Shown: one piece after another, positions 1 to 8,541 of the stretch
How the letters are laid out: each line of letters starts with the position of its first letter
How positions within the stretch are numbered: position 1 is the stretch's first letter
Assembly (NCBI RefSeq): GCF_000472425.1
Contig: NZ_AXAI01000002.1
Span: forward strand, 284,747-348,746
Reading direction: 5' to 3'
From: Bradyrhizobium sp. Tv2a-2
Lineage (GTDB): Bacteria > Pseudomonadota > Alphaproteobacteria > Rhizobiales > Xanthobacteraceae
Length of the DNA: 64,000 bases
Made by a program: the position numbers and the translations under genes
Notes under the pieces: model-generated
What the model was told of the DNA's origin: nothing
Databases searched by the model: none
Seen by the model: the letters and a program-made list of their open reading frames with translations, nothing else

Positions 1-26
1 AGGATAGCAAGCACAGTCTTCTTCAT
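1..26 (-). CDS. Start of an exported protein (partial, runs off the left edge)
   Basis: Reading leftward from an ATG at 26-24 gives MKKTVLAIL, a typical start of a Sec signal peptide, with a GGGGAAG ribosome-binding site about 6 bases upstream. The gene leaves the window after nine codons, so the product cannot be named. It is transcribed divergently from the purine genes to its right. An ABC-transporter binding protein would be common in such a place, but that is only inference. Confidence 0.4.
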
Positions 27-432
27 TTCATCTTCCCCGTGATTTTCGGGCGCTACCCGCAGCGATCCAAGACGAGTTGCGGATCGGCTCGCCACGGGAG
101 ATATGGCCGGCCTCCGATGAATATTACGCCATCTGCACCACGAAGAGGCGAGCAAATCTCGTGATCAGCTGCTCCATTTCGGCTAAATATTCGGCAGTCG
201 CGGCACCTGTGCTGATAGACTTCGCATGCGTGATCCGGTTCAATGCCGGGAACCAAGGTTTTGTGAGCCGCCGCGCCGTCTCCGCGGGCCGAGGTCAAGC
301 CGGCGCCGCCGCCAGAGCCTGAGACCCAGCGGAGCGGCCTCTTCGGCTGGTCGTTCGACCGCCGGCAAGATCAATAGTCAACACTCAATACCCGACACCA
401 TCGACCACGAGAGCGATCCGAAAGAGCAATCC
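27..432. other. Divergent intergenic region, no gene seen
   Basis: About 400 bases lie between the divergent partial gene at the left edge and the DUF3830 gene. No convincing coding frame, terminator or tRNA was found. It must hold the promoters of both flanking transcription units. I could not pick out a clear -35/-10 pair. Confidence 0.4.
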
Positions 433-846
433 ATGAGCCAACTGATCATCCGAGCGGGCGACTTCACTTTCGAGGGCCGATTCGAGGAGCAGCTCGCACC
501 CAAGACCTGCGCCGCCTTCAAGAAGCACCTGCCGTTCGAGAGTCAGGTGATCCATGTCCGCTGGAGCGGCGAGGGGGTATGGATGCCGCTCGGCGATCTC
601 GATTTCGGTGTTTCCTACGAAAACCACACCAGCTATCCGGCGCCGGGCCAGATCATCCTTTATCCCGGCGGCATCAGCGAGACCGAGATTCTGCTCGCCT
701 ATGGCAGCGTGCATTTCGCGAGCAAGATGGGCCAGCTCGCCGGCAACCATTTCATTACGCTGACTTCGGGGCTGGAAAACCTGCCGGCGCTGGGCAAGAC
801 CGTGCTCTGGCAGGGCGCGCAGAAGATCCGCTTCGAGATGGTGTGA
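433..846 (+). CDS. DUF3830 family protein, first gene of the purine operon
   Basis: This 137-residue protein starts at MSQLIIRAGDF; a longer in-frame extension upstream has no coding character. Its stop codon TGA shares a base with the ATG of puuE (TGATG), so the two are translationally coupled. The sequence matches my memory of the DUF3830 family, small cyclophilin-like beta-barrel proteins without an assigned reaction (for example the segment GQIILYPGGISETEILLAYG). There is no signal peptide or membrane segment, so it is cytoplasmic. The tight coupling to allantoinase suggests a role in ureide or purine breakdown, such as handling an intermediate or stereoisomer. That role is inference. Confidence 0.8.
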   Translation: MSQLIIRAGDFTFEGRFEEQLAPKTCAAFKKHLPFESQVIHVRWSGEGVWMPLGDLDFGVSYENHTSYPAPGQIILYPGGISETEILLAYGSVHFASKMGQLAGNHFITLTSGLENLPALGKTVLWQGAQKIRFEMV

Positions 847-1781
847 TGGCGGACGCCCCATATCCCCGCGACCTGCGCGGCTACGGCCGCAACCCGCCGC
901 ATCCGCACTGGCCGGATAATGCCCGGATCGCCGTGCAGTTCGTCGTGAATTTCGAGGAGGGGGGCGAGAACAACATCCTGCATGGCGATGCGGCGTCGGA
1001 GGCTTTCCTCTCCGATGTCCTCGGCGCGCGACCATGGCCCGGCCAGCGCCACGCCAATGTCGAGTCGATGTTCGAATATGGCTCGCGCGCGGGTTTCTGG
1101 CGGCTGTGGCGGATGTTCACCGAGCGCAAGCTTCCGACCACCGTGTTCGGCGTGGCGACCGCGCTAAAGCGCAATCCTGAGATCGTGGCCGCAATGAAGG
1201 AGGCCGGCTGGGATATCGCAAGCCATGGCCTCAAATGGATCGAGCACAAGGACATGTCGGAAGCGCGCGAGCGCGCCGAGATCGCCGAAGCCATCCGCGT
1301 CCACACCGAGGCCACCGGCGAACGCCCGCGCGGCTGGTACACCGGCCGCTCCTCGTTCAACACCATCCGCCTTCTGATGGAAGCCGGCGGGTTGATGTAT
1401 CTGTGCGACTCCTATGCCGACGACCTGCCTTACTGGATCAAGGGAGCCACAGCGCCGCAGCTGATCATTCCCTATACGCTCGATGCCAACGACATGCGCT
1501 TCATCAATGCGCAGGGCTTTGGCGGCGGCGATGAGTTCTTTACCTACCTGAAGGACAGCTTTGACGTGCTCTATGCCGAAGGCGAGACACAGCCCAAGAT
1601 GATGTCGGTCGGGCTGCACTGCCGCGTTGTCGGCCGTCCGGGCCGAGCCGCATCGCTGATCCGCTTTCTCGATTACGTCCAGAAGCATGATCGGGTCTGG
1701 GTGCCGACGCGGCTTCAGATCGCCGAGCACTGGCACAAAAATCTCGCGCATCTCGCCGAAAGCGCGCCAGGCTTGGGTTAG
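846..1781 (+). CDS. puuE: Allantoinase PuuE, polysaccharide-deacetylase type
   Basis: The 311-residue product belongs to the metal-independent PuuE allantoinases of the polysaccharide deacetylase (NodB) fold, which hydrolyse (S)-allantoin to allantoate in the cytoplasm. Recognisable blocks are NVESMFEYGSRAGFWRLWR, DIASHGLKWIEHKDMS and WYTGRSS, and the length fits the family (about 300 residues). The start ATG overlaps the DUF3830 stop, and uraD-uraH follows after 8 bases, so one operon is clear. Its product is the substrate of the amidohydrolase encoded at 10306-11583. Confidence 0.93.
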   Translation: MADAPYPRDLRGYGRNPPHPHWPDNARIAVQFVVNFEEGGENNILHGDAASEAFLSDVLGARPWPGQRHANVESMFEYGSRAGFWRLWRMFTERKLPTTVFGVATALKRNPEIVAAMKEAGWDIASHGLKWIEHKDMSEARERAEIAEAIRVHTEATGERPRGWYTGRSSFNTIRLLMEAGGLMYLCDSYADDLPYWIKGATAPQLIIPYTLDANDMRFINAQGFGGGDEFFTYLKDSFDVLYAEGETQPKMMSVGLHCRVVGRPGRAASLIRFLDYVQKHDRVWVPTRLQIAEHWHKNLAHLAESAPGLG

Positions 1782-1789
1782 GACGCGCG

Positions 1790-2677
1790 ATGTCGCAAAC
1801 AACGCTTTCGGAGTTGAACGCCTCGAGCAAAGGCGACTTCGTCGTGCAGCTCTCCAACGTCTTCGAATATTCGCCGTGGATCGCCGAACAGGCCGCATCG
1901 CTCCGGCCGTTTGCCGGCGTCGTGCAGCTGTTCGACGCCATGAAGGCGGCCGTGGATCGGGCGCCAGAGGAGCTGCGGCACGCGCTGATCAAGGCGCATC
2001 CTGACCTCGCCGACAAGACGCAACGCGCCGCCGGGCTGACCGCGGAATCGAATGCCGAGCAGAACAGTGCAGGTCTCGATCGCCTGTCGGATGCCGAGTA
2101 CGAGGCCTTCGAGCGCGTCAACAACGCCTACCGCGCCAAGTTCGGCTTTCCCTATATCGTCTGCGTCCGGCGCCAGACCAGGGATTCCATCCTGCGCGAT
2201 TTCGAGCGCCGCCTGCCGAACGACGCCGCGGCCGAAACGCAGCGATCGGTCGAGGAGATCTTCCGCATCGCCGCCCTTCGCCTCGATCAGCTCGTGATCG
2301 GGGATGACCGGTTGAAGGTGCACGGCCGGCTCTCCACCCATGTGCTCGACAATCACAATGGCAAGCCTGCGTCCGGCATCGAGCTCGTCTTGACGGAGTT
2401 GTCCGAGCTCGGCGCTGCCCGCGTGATCACGCGCGCCGTCACCAATTCGGATGGCCGCACCGATGTGCCCTTGATCGGCGGCCGGCCGGTGCCGATCGGC
2501 CGCTATGAGCTGACATTTTCCGTCGGTAGATATTTTGCCGCGCGCGGCGTGCCGATATCCGATCCGCCTTTTCTCGACGAGATTCCGCTGCGCTTTGCCG
2601 CGAGCGAGCCGGAAGGCCACCTGCACGTTCCGCTCCTAGTCACGCCCTGGAGCTACGCGACCTATCGCGGGAGCTAG
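1790..2677 (+). CDS. uraD-uraH: OHCU decarboxylase / 5-hydroxyisourate hydrolase fusion (UraD-UraH)
   Basis: This is a 295-residue bifunctional protein. Residues about 5-168 form the UraD domain, which decarboxylates 2-oxo-4-hydroxy-4-carboxy-5-ureidoimidazoline to (S)-allantoin; the catalytic histidine is His70 in AHPDLAD, followed by FPYIVCV. Residues about 177-295 form the transthyretin-like UraH domain, with LSTHVLD near its start and the diagnostic C-terminal YRGS. UraH opens 5-hydroxyisourate, so the two domains perform consecutive steps after urate oxidase. The natural order of the reactions is UraH then UraD, the reverse of the domain order. Urate oxidase itself is not in the window. 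Confidence 0.94.
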   Translation: MSQTTLSELNASSKGDFVVQLSNVFEYSPWIAEQAASLRPFAGVVQLFDAMKAAVDRAPEELRHALIKAHPDLADKTQRAAGLTAESNAEQNSAGLDRLSDAEYEAFERVNNAYRAKFGFPYIVCVRRQTRDSILRDFERRLPNDAAAETQRSVEEIFRIAALRLDQLVIGDDRLKVHGRLSTHVLDNHNGKPASGIELVLTELSELGAARVITRAVTNSDGRTDVPLIGGRPVPIGRYELTFSVGRYFAARGVPISDPPFLDEIPLRFAASEPEGHLHVPLLVTPWSYATYRGS

Positions 2678-2886
2678 GGCGTGTAACAAGGCCGTAGATG
2701 TCGGCTTTTGGTGGCTCAGCAGAAAGCTTCTGCTCGATCAGAGCATTGCTGGTTTTGACCCGAGGGCGACATCCAGCGTGTCGGTTGAGAGCTGTTTTGC
2801 TAAACGCGCTGGAACCTGCATCCATGGTGCTGGGTTATTCTCGGATTCGTAAGCCAAGGGAGAAGACAAGCCAAGGGAGATCAAGC

Positions 2887-3138
2887 ATGAAGATTGCGAC
2901 CATAGCGTTGGCTGCTGCGTTCGCGCTCTCAAGCACGTTCGCATTTGCATACACAACTCACCATAAGCACAAGACCCACCATGGCACGACCTACCAAGGT
3001 ACGGTCGGCATGGGCGGTGGGCCCGGTCGTGCAGGCGCGGCGAATGGCACCGTGGGCACCCCTTCAGGCGGCTGGTACGGCGCTAGAGGTGGGTTGGTTG
3101 GCGGCTCGAGTAACGGTGTCGACAGGCCGACTCGTTAA
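2887..3138 (+). CDS. Small exported His- and Gly-rich protein
   Basis: This 83-residue protein starts with a clear signal peptide (MKIATIALAAAFALSSTFAFA). The mature part opens with a histidine-rich stretch (YTTHHKHKTHHGTTYQG) and continues with glycine-rich sequence. I chose this ATG because the signal peptide begins there and a purine-rich AGGGAGATCAAGC precedes it; the frame is open further upstream without coding character. It would be a periplasmic peptide of about 60 residues. Metal binding is possible from the histidines, but no function can be assigned. It follows the purine operon after about 200 bases and may be independent. Confidence 0.65.
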   Translation: MKIATIALAAAFALSSTFAFAYTTHHKHKTHHGTTYQGTVGMGGGPGRAGAANGTVGTPSGGWYGARGGLVGGSSNGVDRPTR

Positions 3139-3296
3139 TCACGAACGCGACGGATGCGGCGACGGCCGGCTACAATTCGACGAGGCTGAGTGGGGCGTGC
3201 GCAGTCGCACCTCCCGCTCTTATCAGAGCAGTGTTCCCGACGCGTAGCCATCCTTCGTGACGCGGCCTTCAGCCGCTCCTCTGGATGAGGTCGGCA

Positions 3297-6023
3297 TCAC
3301 GTCTCCCCGAACTTCTCCATCAGCTGCGGAAACAGCCGGTCCGGCTTGAACGGCACCGCGGTGAAGCGAATGCCGGTGGCGTCGGCGAGCGCGTTGCCGA
3401 GCGCCGCGGCGACCGGGTTATACGGGCTCTCACTCATCGACTTGGCACCCATCGGTCCGACCGTATCGTAGGTGTCGGCGAAAAGAACCTCGGTGCGCGG
3501 CACGTCCGCAAACTGCGGCAGATGATAGTCGCGGAAGCGCGGATTGACGATGCGGCCGCCGTCGTCGATGACCATCTCCTCGTAAAGCGCGGCGCCGAGC
3601 GACTGCGCCACGCCGCCTTCGATCTGGCCACGGCATTGCATGGGATTGGCGACGCGGCCGGCGTCTGCCGCCTGCACGCTCTTCAGGATTTTGACCTGTC
3701 CCGTGCCCTTGTTCACGGCGACGCGAAAGCCTTGGACATTGAAGGCGACCGAACGTGGCGTGCCGCCGGAATTGCCGGTGGCTGCAAGCGTCATGCCTTG
3801 CTGGTGCGCGCTTGCAGCCAACGCCGCATAGGAGAGTTGTTTGCCGCCGCAGACGGCGGAATCGCTTTCCAGCATGCAGCCCGCGACATCGGTTCCCAGC
3901 GCCGTCGCTGCAAACGCCTTCAACTCACCGGCAAGCTTTTCGGCCGCGACTTGGGTCGCAAGACCGGCGACAAAGGTGCCGGCCGAGCCATAGGCGCCGG
4001 TGTCGTGACCGCCATGGGCGGTGTCGGATTGCCGCAGGCGAATCTGGTCCACGGTCGTTGCAAGCGCCGAGGCCGCGATCTGGCGATGCACCGTGCTGGT
4101 GCCGTTACCAAACTCCGCGGTGCCGACCGTCAGCTCGAAGCCTCCGTCGTCGCGCAGTTCAATCGCGGTGTCCGCGATGTGTCCGTCGGGCGGGACGGTA
4201 TCGATCATGGTGAGCGCAATGCCTTCGCCGACCAGCCAATCCGGCGAGAGATCGGCTTGCGCTGTCTCCGCCTGCATCGCGCGTTCGACCAGGTCGAGGC
4301 ATTGGTCGAGGCCGTAGGAGCCGTACACCACGTCGGTCTCGCCATAGCCTTGCGGTGACAGCATGGGATCGCCGGGCTTCACGATATTGCGCCGGCGCAT
4401 GTCGTAGGGACTGATGCCGAGCTGTTTTGCGAGCTCGTCGATTGCCGCTTCGACGGCCAACAAGGTCTGCGGCAGACCGTAGCCGCGGAAGGCCCCGGCC
4501 GGCACCGTGTTGGTATAGGCGACGACGGCATCGACCTTCTTGTTCGGGCAGTTATAGACGCCGATGCTTTCGCCGCAGGAGTGGAACAGGACCGGGCCGG
4601 CATGGTTGCCATAGGCGCCGGTGTTGGAGAGGACGTCGAGATAAAGCGCCGCCAGCTTGCCGTCCTTGTCGGCGCCGGCCTTGACGGTGACGCGCATGGG
4701 ATGTCGCGTCGAGGTCGCGATGAATTGCTCCTCGCGCGTGAGTTCAAGCTTCACCGGCCGGCCGGTCTTCAGCGCGGCCAGCGCCAATATGTCCTCGACG
4801 AACATCTCCTGCTTGCCGCCAAACCCGCCGCCGACGCGTTCGCAGAACACGCGAATTTTTTCCGGCACCAGGTTGAAAATCTCGGTCAGCGCGCGGCGCG
4901 TCAGGAACGGCACCTGCGTGCTCGAGCGCACGGTCAGGATGCCCTGCTCATCGACCCAGGCGAGACCGCCATGGGTCTCCAGGGCGGCGTGCTGGACGCG
5001 CTGGGTGGTGAAGGTGCCTTCGTATCTTGCGGCTGAGTTGGCAAGGGCGGTTGCGACATTGCCGAACTCGCCATGCGCCTCGGCCACGATGTTGCGCGCT
5101 GCATTGGCAACGCGCTGCTCAGTGGTCCGGCCCGGATGGATCACCGGCGCGCCCGGCGCGATGGCTTGGGCGGGCTCGAACACGGCAGGCCAGGTCTCGT
5201 AGTCGATCGCAAGCTTGCGGCAGCCTTCTTCCGCGGCGGCCTCGGTCTCCGCGACCACGGCGGCCACGCGCTGGCCGATGAAGCGGACGACCCTGTCCAG
5301 CATGAGAGTGTCGTCCGGGTCCATCCAGGCTTTCTCGTGCCGCGCGGTCGAGTACAGCCGGTCCGGCGAGTCCTCGTAGGTCAGCACGGTGGCGACACCC
5401 GGCACGCCCAGCGCCACCGTCTTGTCGATCGATTTGATCCTGGCATGCGGATACGGTGAGCGGACGAGCTTGATGTGAAGCAGGCCCTCGATCTCGGTGT
5501 CGAACGTGTAGCGCGCGGCCCCGCGCACCACCAGCGGGCCTGCGGGTGCGGGCAGGCTGCGGCCGAACGCTGCACCAGCCTCGACCTCCTCGATATTGGT
5601 CTTGCCGTCGAGCGCGTCCTCTATCGCGCGATAGCCGGTGCAGCGGCAGATATTGCCCTTCAGCGCCGCGCCCAGATCCTGGCGCTGCGCCTGGTTCAAC
5701 GAGGCGCAGGTCAGGATCATGCCGGCGGTACAGAAGCCGCATTGGAAGGCCTGGGCGTCGAGAAAGGCCTGCTGCATCGGATGTGCATGGCCTTCGGTAC
5801 CGAGTCCCTCGATGGTCGTCACCGCATGGCCCTCGGCGCGAAACGCCGGGATCAGGCAGCTATGCACCGGCTCGCCGTCGATCAGCACGGTGCAGGCGCC
5901 GCAATCGCCGGCGTCGCAACCTTTCTTCACTCCGAAATGGCCGAGCTCGCGCAGGAAGGTGCGCAGGCATTGCCCGGCGCGCGGCGTTTGCCAAAGGGAT
6001 TTGCCGTTGATCTCAAAACTCAT
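3297..6023 (-). CDS. Xanthine-dehydrogenase-type hydroxylase, fused [2Fe-2S] and molybdopterin subunits
   Basis: The 908-residue protein joins an N-terminal pair of [2Fe-2S] domains to a molybdenum-cofactor subunit. Cys36, 41, 44 and 56 bind the plant-ferredoxin-type cluster; Cys95, 98, 126 and 128 bind the second. The Mo part carries GGGFGGKQE, AFRGYGLPQT and, near the end, the SMSESP region where the catalytic glutamate is expected. The layout resembles the roughly 907-residue aldehyde oxidoreductase of Desulfovibrio gigas more than the usual XdhA/XdhB split. The neighbouring FAD gene overlaps its start (ATGA), so the enzyme is probably a two-subunit, FAD-containing oxidase of hypoxanthine/xanthine. 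The purine setting supports this, but another N-heterocycle substrate is possible. Confidence 0.88.
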   Translation of the reverse strand: MSFEINGKSLWQTPRAGQCLRTFLRELGHFGVKKGCDAGDCGACTVLIDGEPVHSCLIPAFRAEGHAVTTIEGLGTEGHAHPMQQAFLDAQAFQCGFCTAGMILTCASLNQAQRQDLGAALKGNICRCTGYRAIEDALDGKTNIEEVEAGAAFGRSLPAPAGPLVVRGAARYTFDTEIEGLLHIKLVRSPYPHARIKSIDKTVALGVPGVATVLTYEDSPDRLYSTARHEKAWMDPDDTLMLDRVVRFIGQRVAAVVAETEAAAEEGCRKLAIDYETWPAVFEPAQAIAPGAPVIHPGRTTEQRVANAARNIVAEAHGEFGNVATALANSAARYEGTFTTQRVQHAALETHGGLAWVDEQGILTVRSSTQVPFLTRRALTEIFNLVPEKIRVFCERVGGGFGGKQEMFVEDILALAALKTGRPVKLELTREEQFIATSTRHPMRVTVKAGADKDGKLAALYLDVLSNTGAYGNHAGPVLFHSCGESIGVYNCPNKKVDAVVAYTNTVPAGAFRGYGLPQTLLAVEAAIDELAKQLGISPYDMRRRNIVKPGDPMLSPQGYGETDVVYGSYGLDQCLDLVERAMQAETAQADLSPDWLVGEGIALTMIDTVPPDGHIADTAIELRDDGGFELTVGTAEFGNGTSTVHRQIAASALATTVDQIRLRQSDTAHGGHDTGAYGSAGTFVAGLATQVAAEKLAGELKAFAATALGTDVAGCMLESDSAVCGGKQLSYAALAASAHQQGMTLAATGNSGGTPRSVAFNVQGFRVAVNKGTGQVKILKSVQAADAGRVANPMQCRGQIEGGVAQSLGAALYEEMVIDDGGRIVNPRFRDYHLPQFADVPRTEVLFADTYDTVGPMGAKSMSESPYNPVAAALGNALADATGIRFTAVPFKPDRLFPQLMEKFGET

Positions 6024-6850
6024 GGCGGCGCCGCCGCGCCCGAGAGCTCGGACCGGATTTCCTCGGCGAGCCGCAAAGTCATGTGCTTGCGCCAGAACGG
6101 CTTGCCATGGATATCGTCGTGATAATCGCCGTCGCCGATGCCGTGCAGGATCGCCTCGCGCAGCTCGTGCGGCGCGGGCACCTTGCCGAACGCAAGCCGC
6201 ACCGGCCGCTTGGTCGAAGCGCTCACCGTCAGCAGCAAGCCTCCCTCGGCCGCGATGCTGCCGATCAACAGCGCGGCCGAGCGGCCGACCGGCGCCAGCG
6301 AGATCTGCCTGAAGGCCGAGCGCCTTTTCAATGCGGCGAGCGGTATGTCGATCTGCCGCAGCAAATCGCCCGCCGCGAGGACATTGCGCTGGTTGCCGGT
6401 GACGAAGTCGAGCACAGTGACCTTCCGCTCGGTGCCGTCGGCGCGCCAGATGGTGCAGACGCCGTCGAGGGCCGAGGTCAGCGAGATCATGGGCCCTGCC
6501 GGCAACGACATGCAGAGATTGCCGCCGACGGTCGCGGTTTTCCAGATTTTGAAGGACGCAAGGAAGGCCCTGCAGCACTGGTTGATCAGCGGTGCCGCCA
6601 GCCAGTCTGGGGGGCAGGCCAGCGCATCGAGCTGGGCGATGGTGCAGGTCGCGGCCATCGTCAGGCCGGTTGCGTTGACCTCGAGCGGCGGCCATTTCAG
6701 GTCGGCAAGGTCGATCAACCGGGAGAGGTGGACTTGCGGCTCCGAGAACAGCCAGGTGCCGCCTGCAAGCCACGCGTCGCCTGCCGTCCAAACGGGCAGC
6801 TCGGATCGGGCTCGTGGCCGGGCGACGTCCTTGATTGTGTTCAAATCCAT
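6020..6850 (-). CDS. FAD-binding subunit of the xanthine-dehydrogenase-type enzyme
   Basis: This 276-residue protein is a CoxM/XdhB-type flavoprotein subunit. The two FAD-contacting motifs are seen as LAGGTWLF near the N-terminus and ATVGGNLC in the middle, followed by the CO dehydrogenase flavoprotein C-terminal domain. I chose the start at MDLNTIKDVARP, since the upstream extension reads through the intergenic palindrome. Its stop overlaps the start of the FeS-Mo gene by 4 bases, so the two are co-translated. It passes electrons from the FeS centres to NAD+ or oxygen. It is divergent from the 8-oxoguanine deaminase gene. Confidence 0.88.
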   Translation of the reverse strand: MDLNTIKDVARPRARSELPVWTAGDAWLAGGTWLFSEPQVHLSRLIDLADLKWPPLEVNATGLTMAATCTIAQLDALACPPDWLAAPLINQCCRAFLASFKIWKTATVGGNLCMSLPAGPMISLTSALDGVCTIWRADGTERKVTVLDFVTGNQRNVLAAGDLLRQIDIPLAALKRRSAFRQISLAPVGRSAALLIGSIAAEGGLLLTVSASTKRPVRLAFGKVPAPHELREAILHGIGDGDYHDDIHGKPFWRKHMTLRLAEEIRSELSGAAAPP

Positions 6851-6968
6851 GTAAACTTCAATGCTTTCAACCCAATCCTTCTGCTTGTAACAGTCTTGCA
6901 AGACCAGCGCCAATTCGGCCGGTCCTTGAATTGCAGGTCCCCGAATTACCGGAACGCAATTATCCTCG

Positions 6969-7049
6969 GTCATTCCGGGGCGCTTCGAAGAAGCGAACCC
7001 GGAATCTCGAGATTTCGGGTTCGATGCTTGCGCATCGCCCCGGAATGAC
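6969..7049. repeat. Dispersed-type intergenic palindrome
   Basis: The 12-bp outer arms GTCATTCCGGGG (6969-6980) and CCCCGGAATGAC (7038-7049) match perfectly. The interior contains two further small hairpins, CGCTTC..GAAGCG and AACCCG..CGGGTT, giving a branched structure. It sits in the divergent region between the FAD subunit and deaminase genes. From memory, elements with such arms are common between genes in Bradyrhizobium. No coding capacity. Confidence 0.75.
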
Positions 7050-7080
7050 GGCCAGTGCTTTAACTCTAAATTGAACACGG

Positions 7081-8439
7081 ATGCCGCGCGCCATGGAGCA
7101 ATCACAAGCCATCTGGATCAAGGATCCGACCGGTATTTTTGCCGACGGCGCCGCGCGTGGCGTGGTGGTGAAAGACGGCAGGATCGTCGAGCTGGTGCCG
7201 GCCGGCGGCACACCGGCGACCGCGGATGCCGTGGTATTAGATGCCAGCCAGCACGTGGTGCTGCCCGGGCTCATCAACACCCACCACCATTTCTACCAGA
7301 CGCTGACCCGGGCGCTGCCGGCTGCGATGGATCGCGAACTCTTCCCGTGGCTGCAGGCGCTCTATCCGGTGTGGGCGCGGCTGACGCCGGAGAGGCTTGA
7401 GCTTGGCGTCACGGTGGCGATGTCCGAATTGCTGCTGTCGGGCTGCACCACCACGACCGACCATCACTATGTCTTTCCGGCCGGGCTTGAGGATGCCCTG
7501 GACATCGAAGTCGCCGTGGCAAAACGGCTCGGCATGCGCGTTCTGCTGACACGCGGCTCGATGAACCGCTCGCAGCGAGATGGCGGGTTGCCGCCCGACA
7601 GCGTGGTGCAGGATGAAGATACTATCCTCGCTGACAGCGCGCGCGTGGTCGTGAGGCACCATGAGCGCGGCGAGGATGCCATGGTGCAAATTGCGCTTGC
7701 GCCATGCTCGCCGTTTTCGGTGACGACCTCCCTGATGCGCAGGACCGCGGAGCTTGCCGAGAAGCTCGATGTCCGGCTGCACACGCATCTCGCCGAGACC
7801 GCGGACGAGAACACATTCTGCGAGCAGCTCCACCATTGCCGTCCGCTCGATTATCTCGAGCAGTGCGGCTGGCTCAATTCCCGCACCTGGCTTGCGCACG
7901 GCATCTTCTTCAATGCCGAGGAGATCAAGCGGCTGGGCCGGGCGAGGACGAGCATCAGCCACTGCGCCTGCAGCAACCAGCTGCTGGCGTCGGGCTGCTG
8001 TCCGGTCTGCGAGATGGAGGCGGCGGGCGTCGGCATCGGCCTCGGTGTCGATGGCTCCGCGTCGAATGACGCTTCCAATCTGATGCAGGAGGTTCGCGCC
8101 GCGTTCCTGCTGCAACGGGCGCGCTATGGCGTGCTCAAGGTCAGCCACAAGGACGCGCTGCGCTGGGCCACCAGAGGCTCGGCGGCATGTGTCGGCCGGC
8201 CGGAGCTTGGCGAGATCGCGGTGGGCAAGGCCGCCGACCTTGCGCTGTTCAAGCTCGACGAATTGCGCTTCTCCGGCCATGGCGATCCCGTCGCCGCGCT
8301 GGTGCTGTGCGGCGCACATCGCGCCGACCGGGTGATGGTTTCAGGCAAATGGGCCGTTGTCGACGGCGCCATTCCGGGCCTCGACGTCGCCGACCTGATC
8401 CGCCGTCACAGCGCAGCGGCGCGTGCGATGCAGGGCTAA
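7081..8439 (+). CDS. 8-oxoguanine deaminase-like amidohydrolase
   Basis: The product (about 450 residues) belongs to the ATZ/TRZ branch of the amidohydrolase superfamily. NTHHHFYQ carries the first metal-binding histidines, HTHLAE the next, and GVDGSASND the catalytic aspartate. Members in purine clusters deaminate 8-oxoguanine to urate (plus ammonia), which fits the neighbouring PuuE, UraD/UraH and xanthine dehydrogenase genes. The usual SH-C-P-x-SN segment reads SHCACSNQLLASGCCPVC, with five cysteines in 16 residues, which is unusual. The start may be the ATG at 7081 or the in-frame ATG at 7093; neither has a strong ribosome-binding site. Other aminohydrolase substrates cannot be excluded. 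Confidence 0.82.
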   Translation: MPRAMEQSQAIWIKDPTGIFADGAARGVVVKDGRIVELVPAGGTPATADAVVLDASQHVVLPGLINTHHHFYQTLTRALPAAMDRELFPWLQALYPVWARLTPERLELGVTVAMSELLLSGCTTTTDHHYVFPAGLEDALDIEVAVAKRLGMRVLLTRGSMNRSQRDGGLPPDSVVQDEDTILADSARVVVRHHERGEDAMVQIALAPCSPFSVTTSLMRRTAELAEKLDVRLHTHLAETADENTFCEQLHHCRPLDYLEQCGWLNSRTWLAHGIFFNAEEIKRLGRARTSISHCACSNQLLASGCCPVCEMEAAGVGIGLGVDGSASNDASNLMQEVRAAFLLQRARYGVLKVSHKDALRWATRGSAACVGRPELGEIAVGKAADLALFKLDELRFSGHGDPVAALVLCGAHRADRVMVSGKWAVVDGAIPGLDVADLIRRHSAAARAMQG

Positions 8440-8447
8440 ACCGAGGC

Positions 8448-8508
8448 AGAGCGCAGCGAAACCCATCATGTCACATGCGGCGAGAATTCGTGGGTTTCGC
8501 TGCGCTCT
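8448..8508. repeat. Palindromic element between convergent genes, probable bidirectional terminator
   Basis: Two perfect 18-bp arms, AGAGCGCAGCGAAACCCA (8448-8465) and its complement (8491-8508), enclose 25 bases. It fills the gap between the convergent 8-oxoguanine deaminase and nucleoside deaminase genes. There is no T-run, so it may stall polymerase or protect transcript ends rather than act as a classical terminator. The arm sequence is one I recall as repeated in Bradyrhizobium genomes. Confidence 0.7.
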
Positions 8509-8541
8509 ACCCACTCTACGAGCGACGAACGACGCTGGCGG

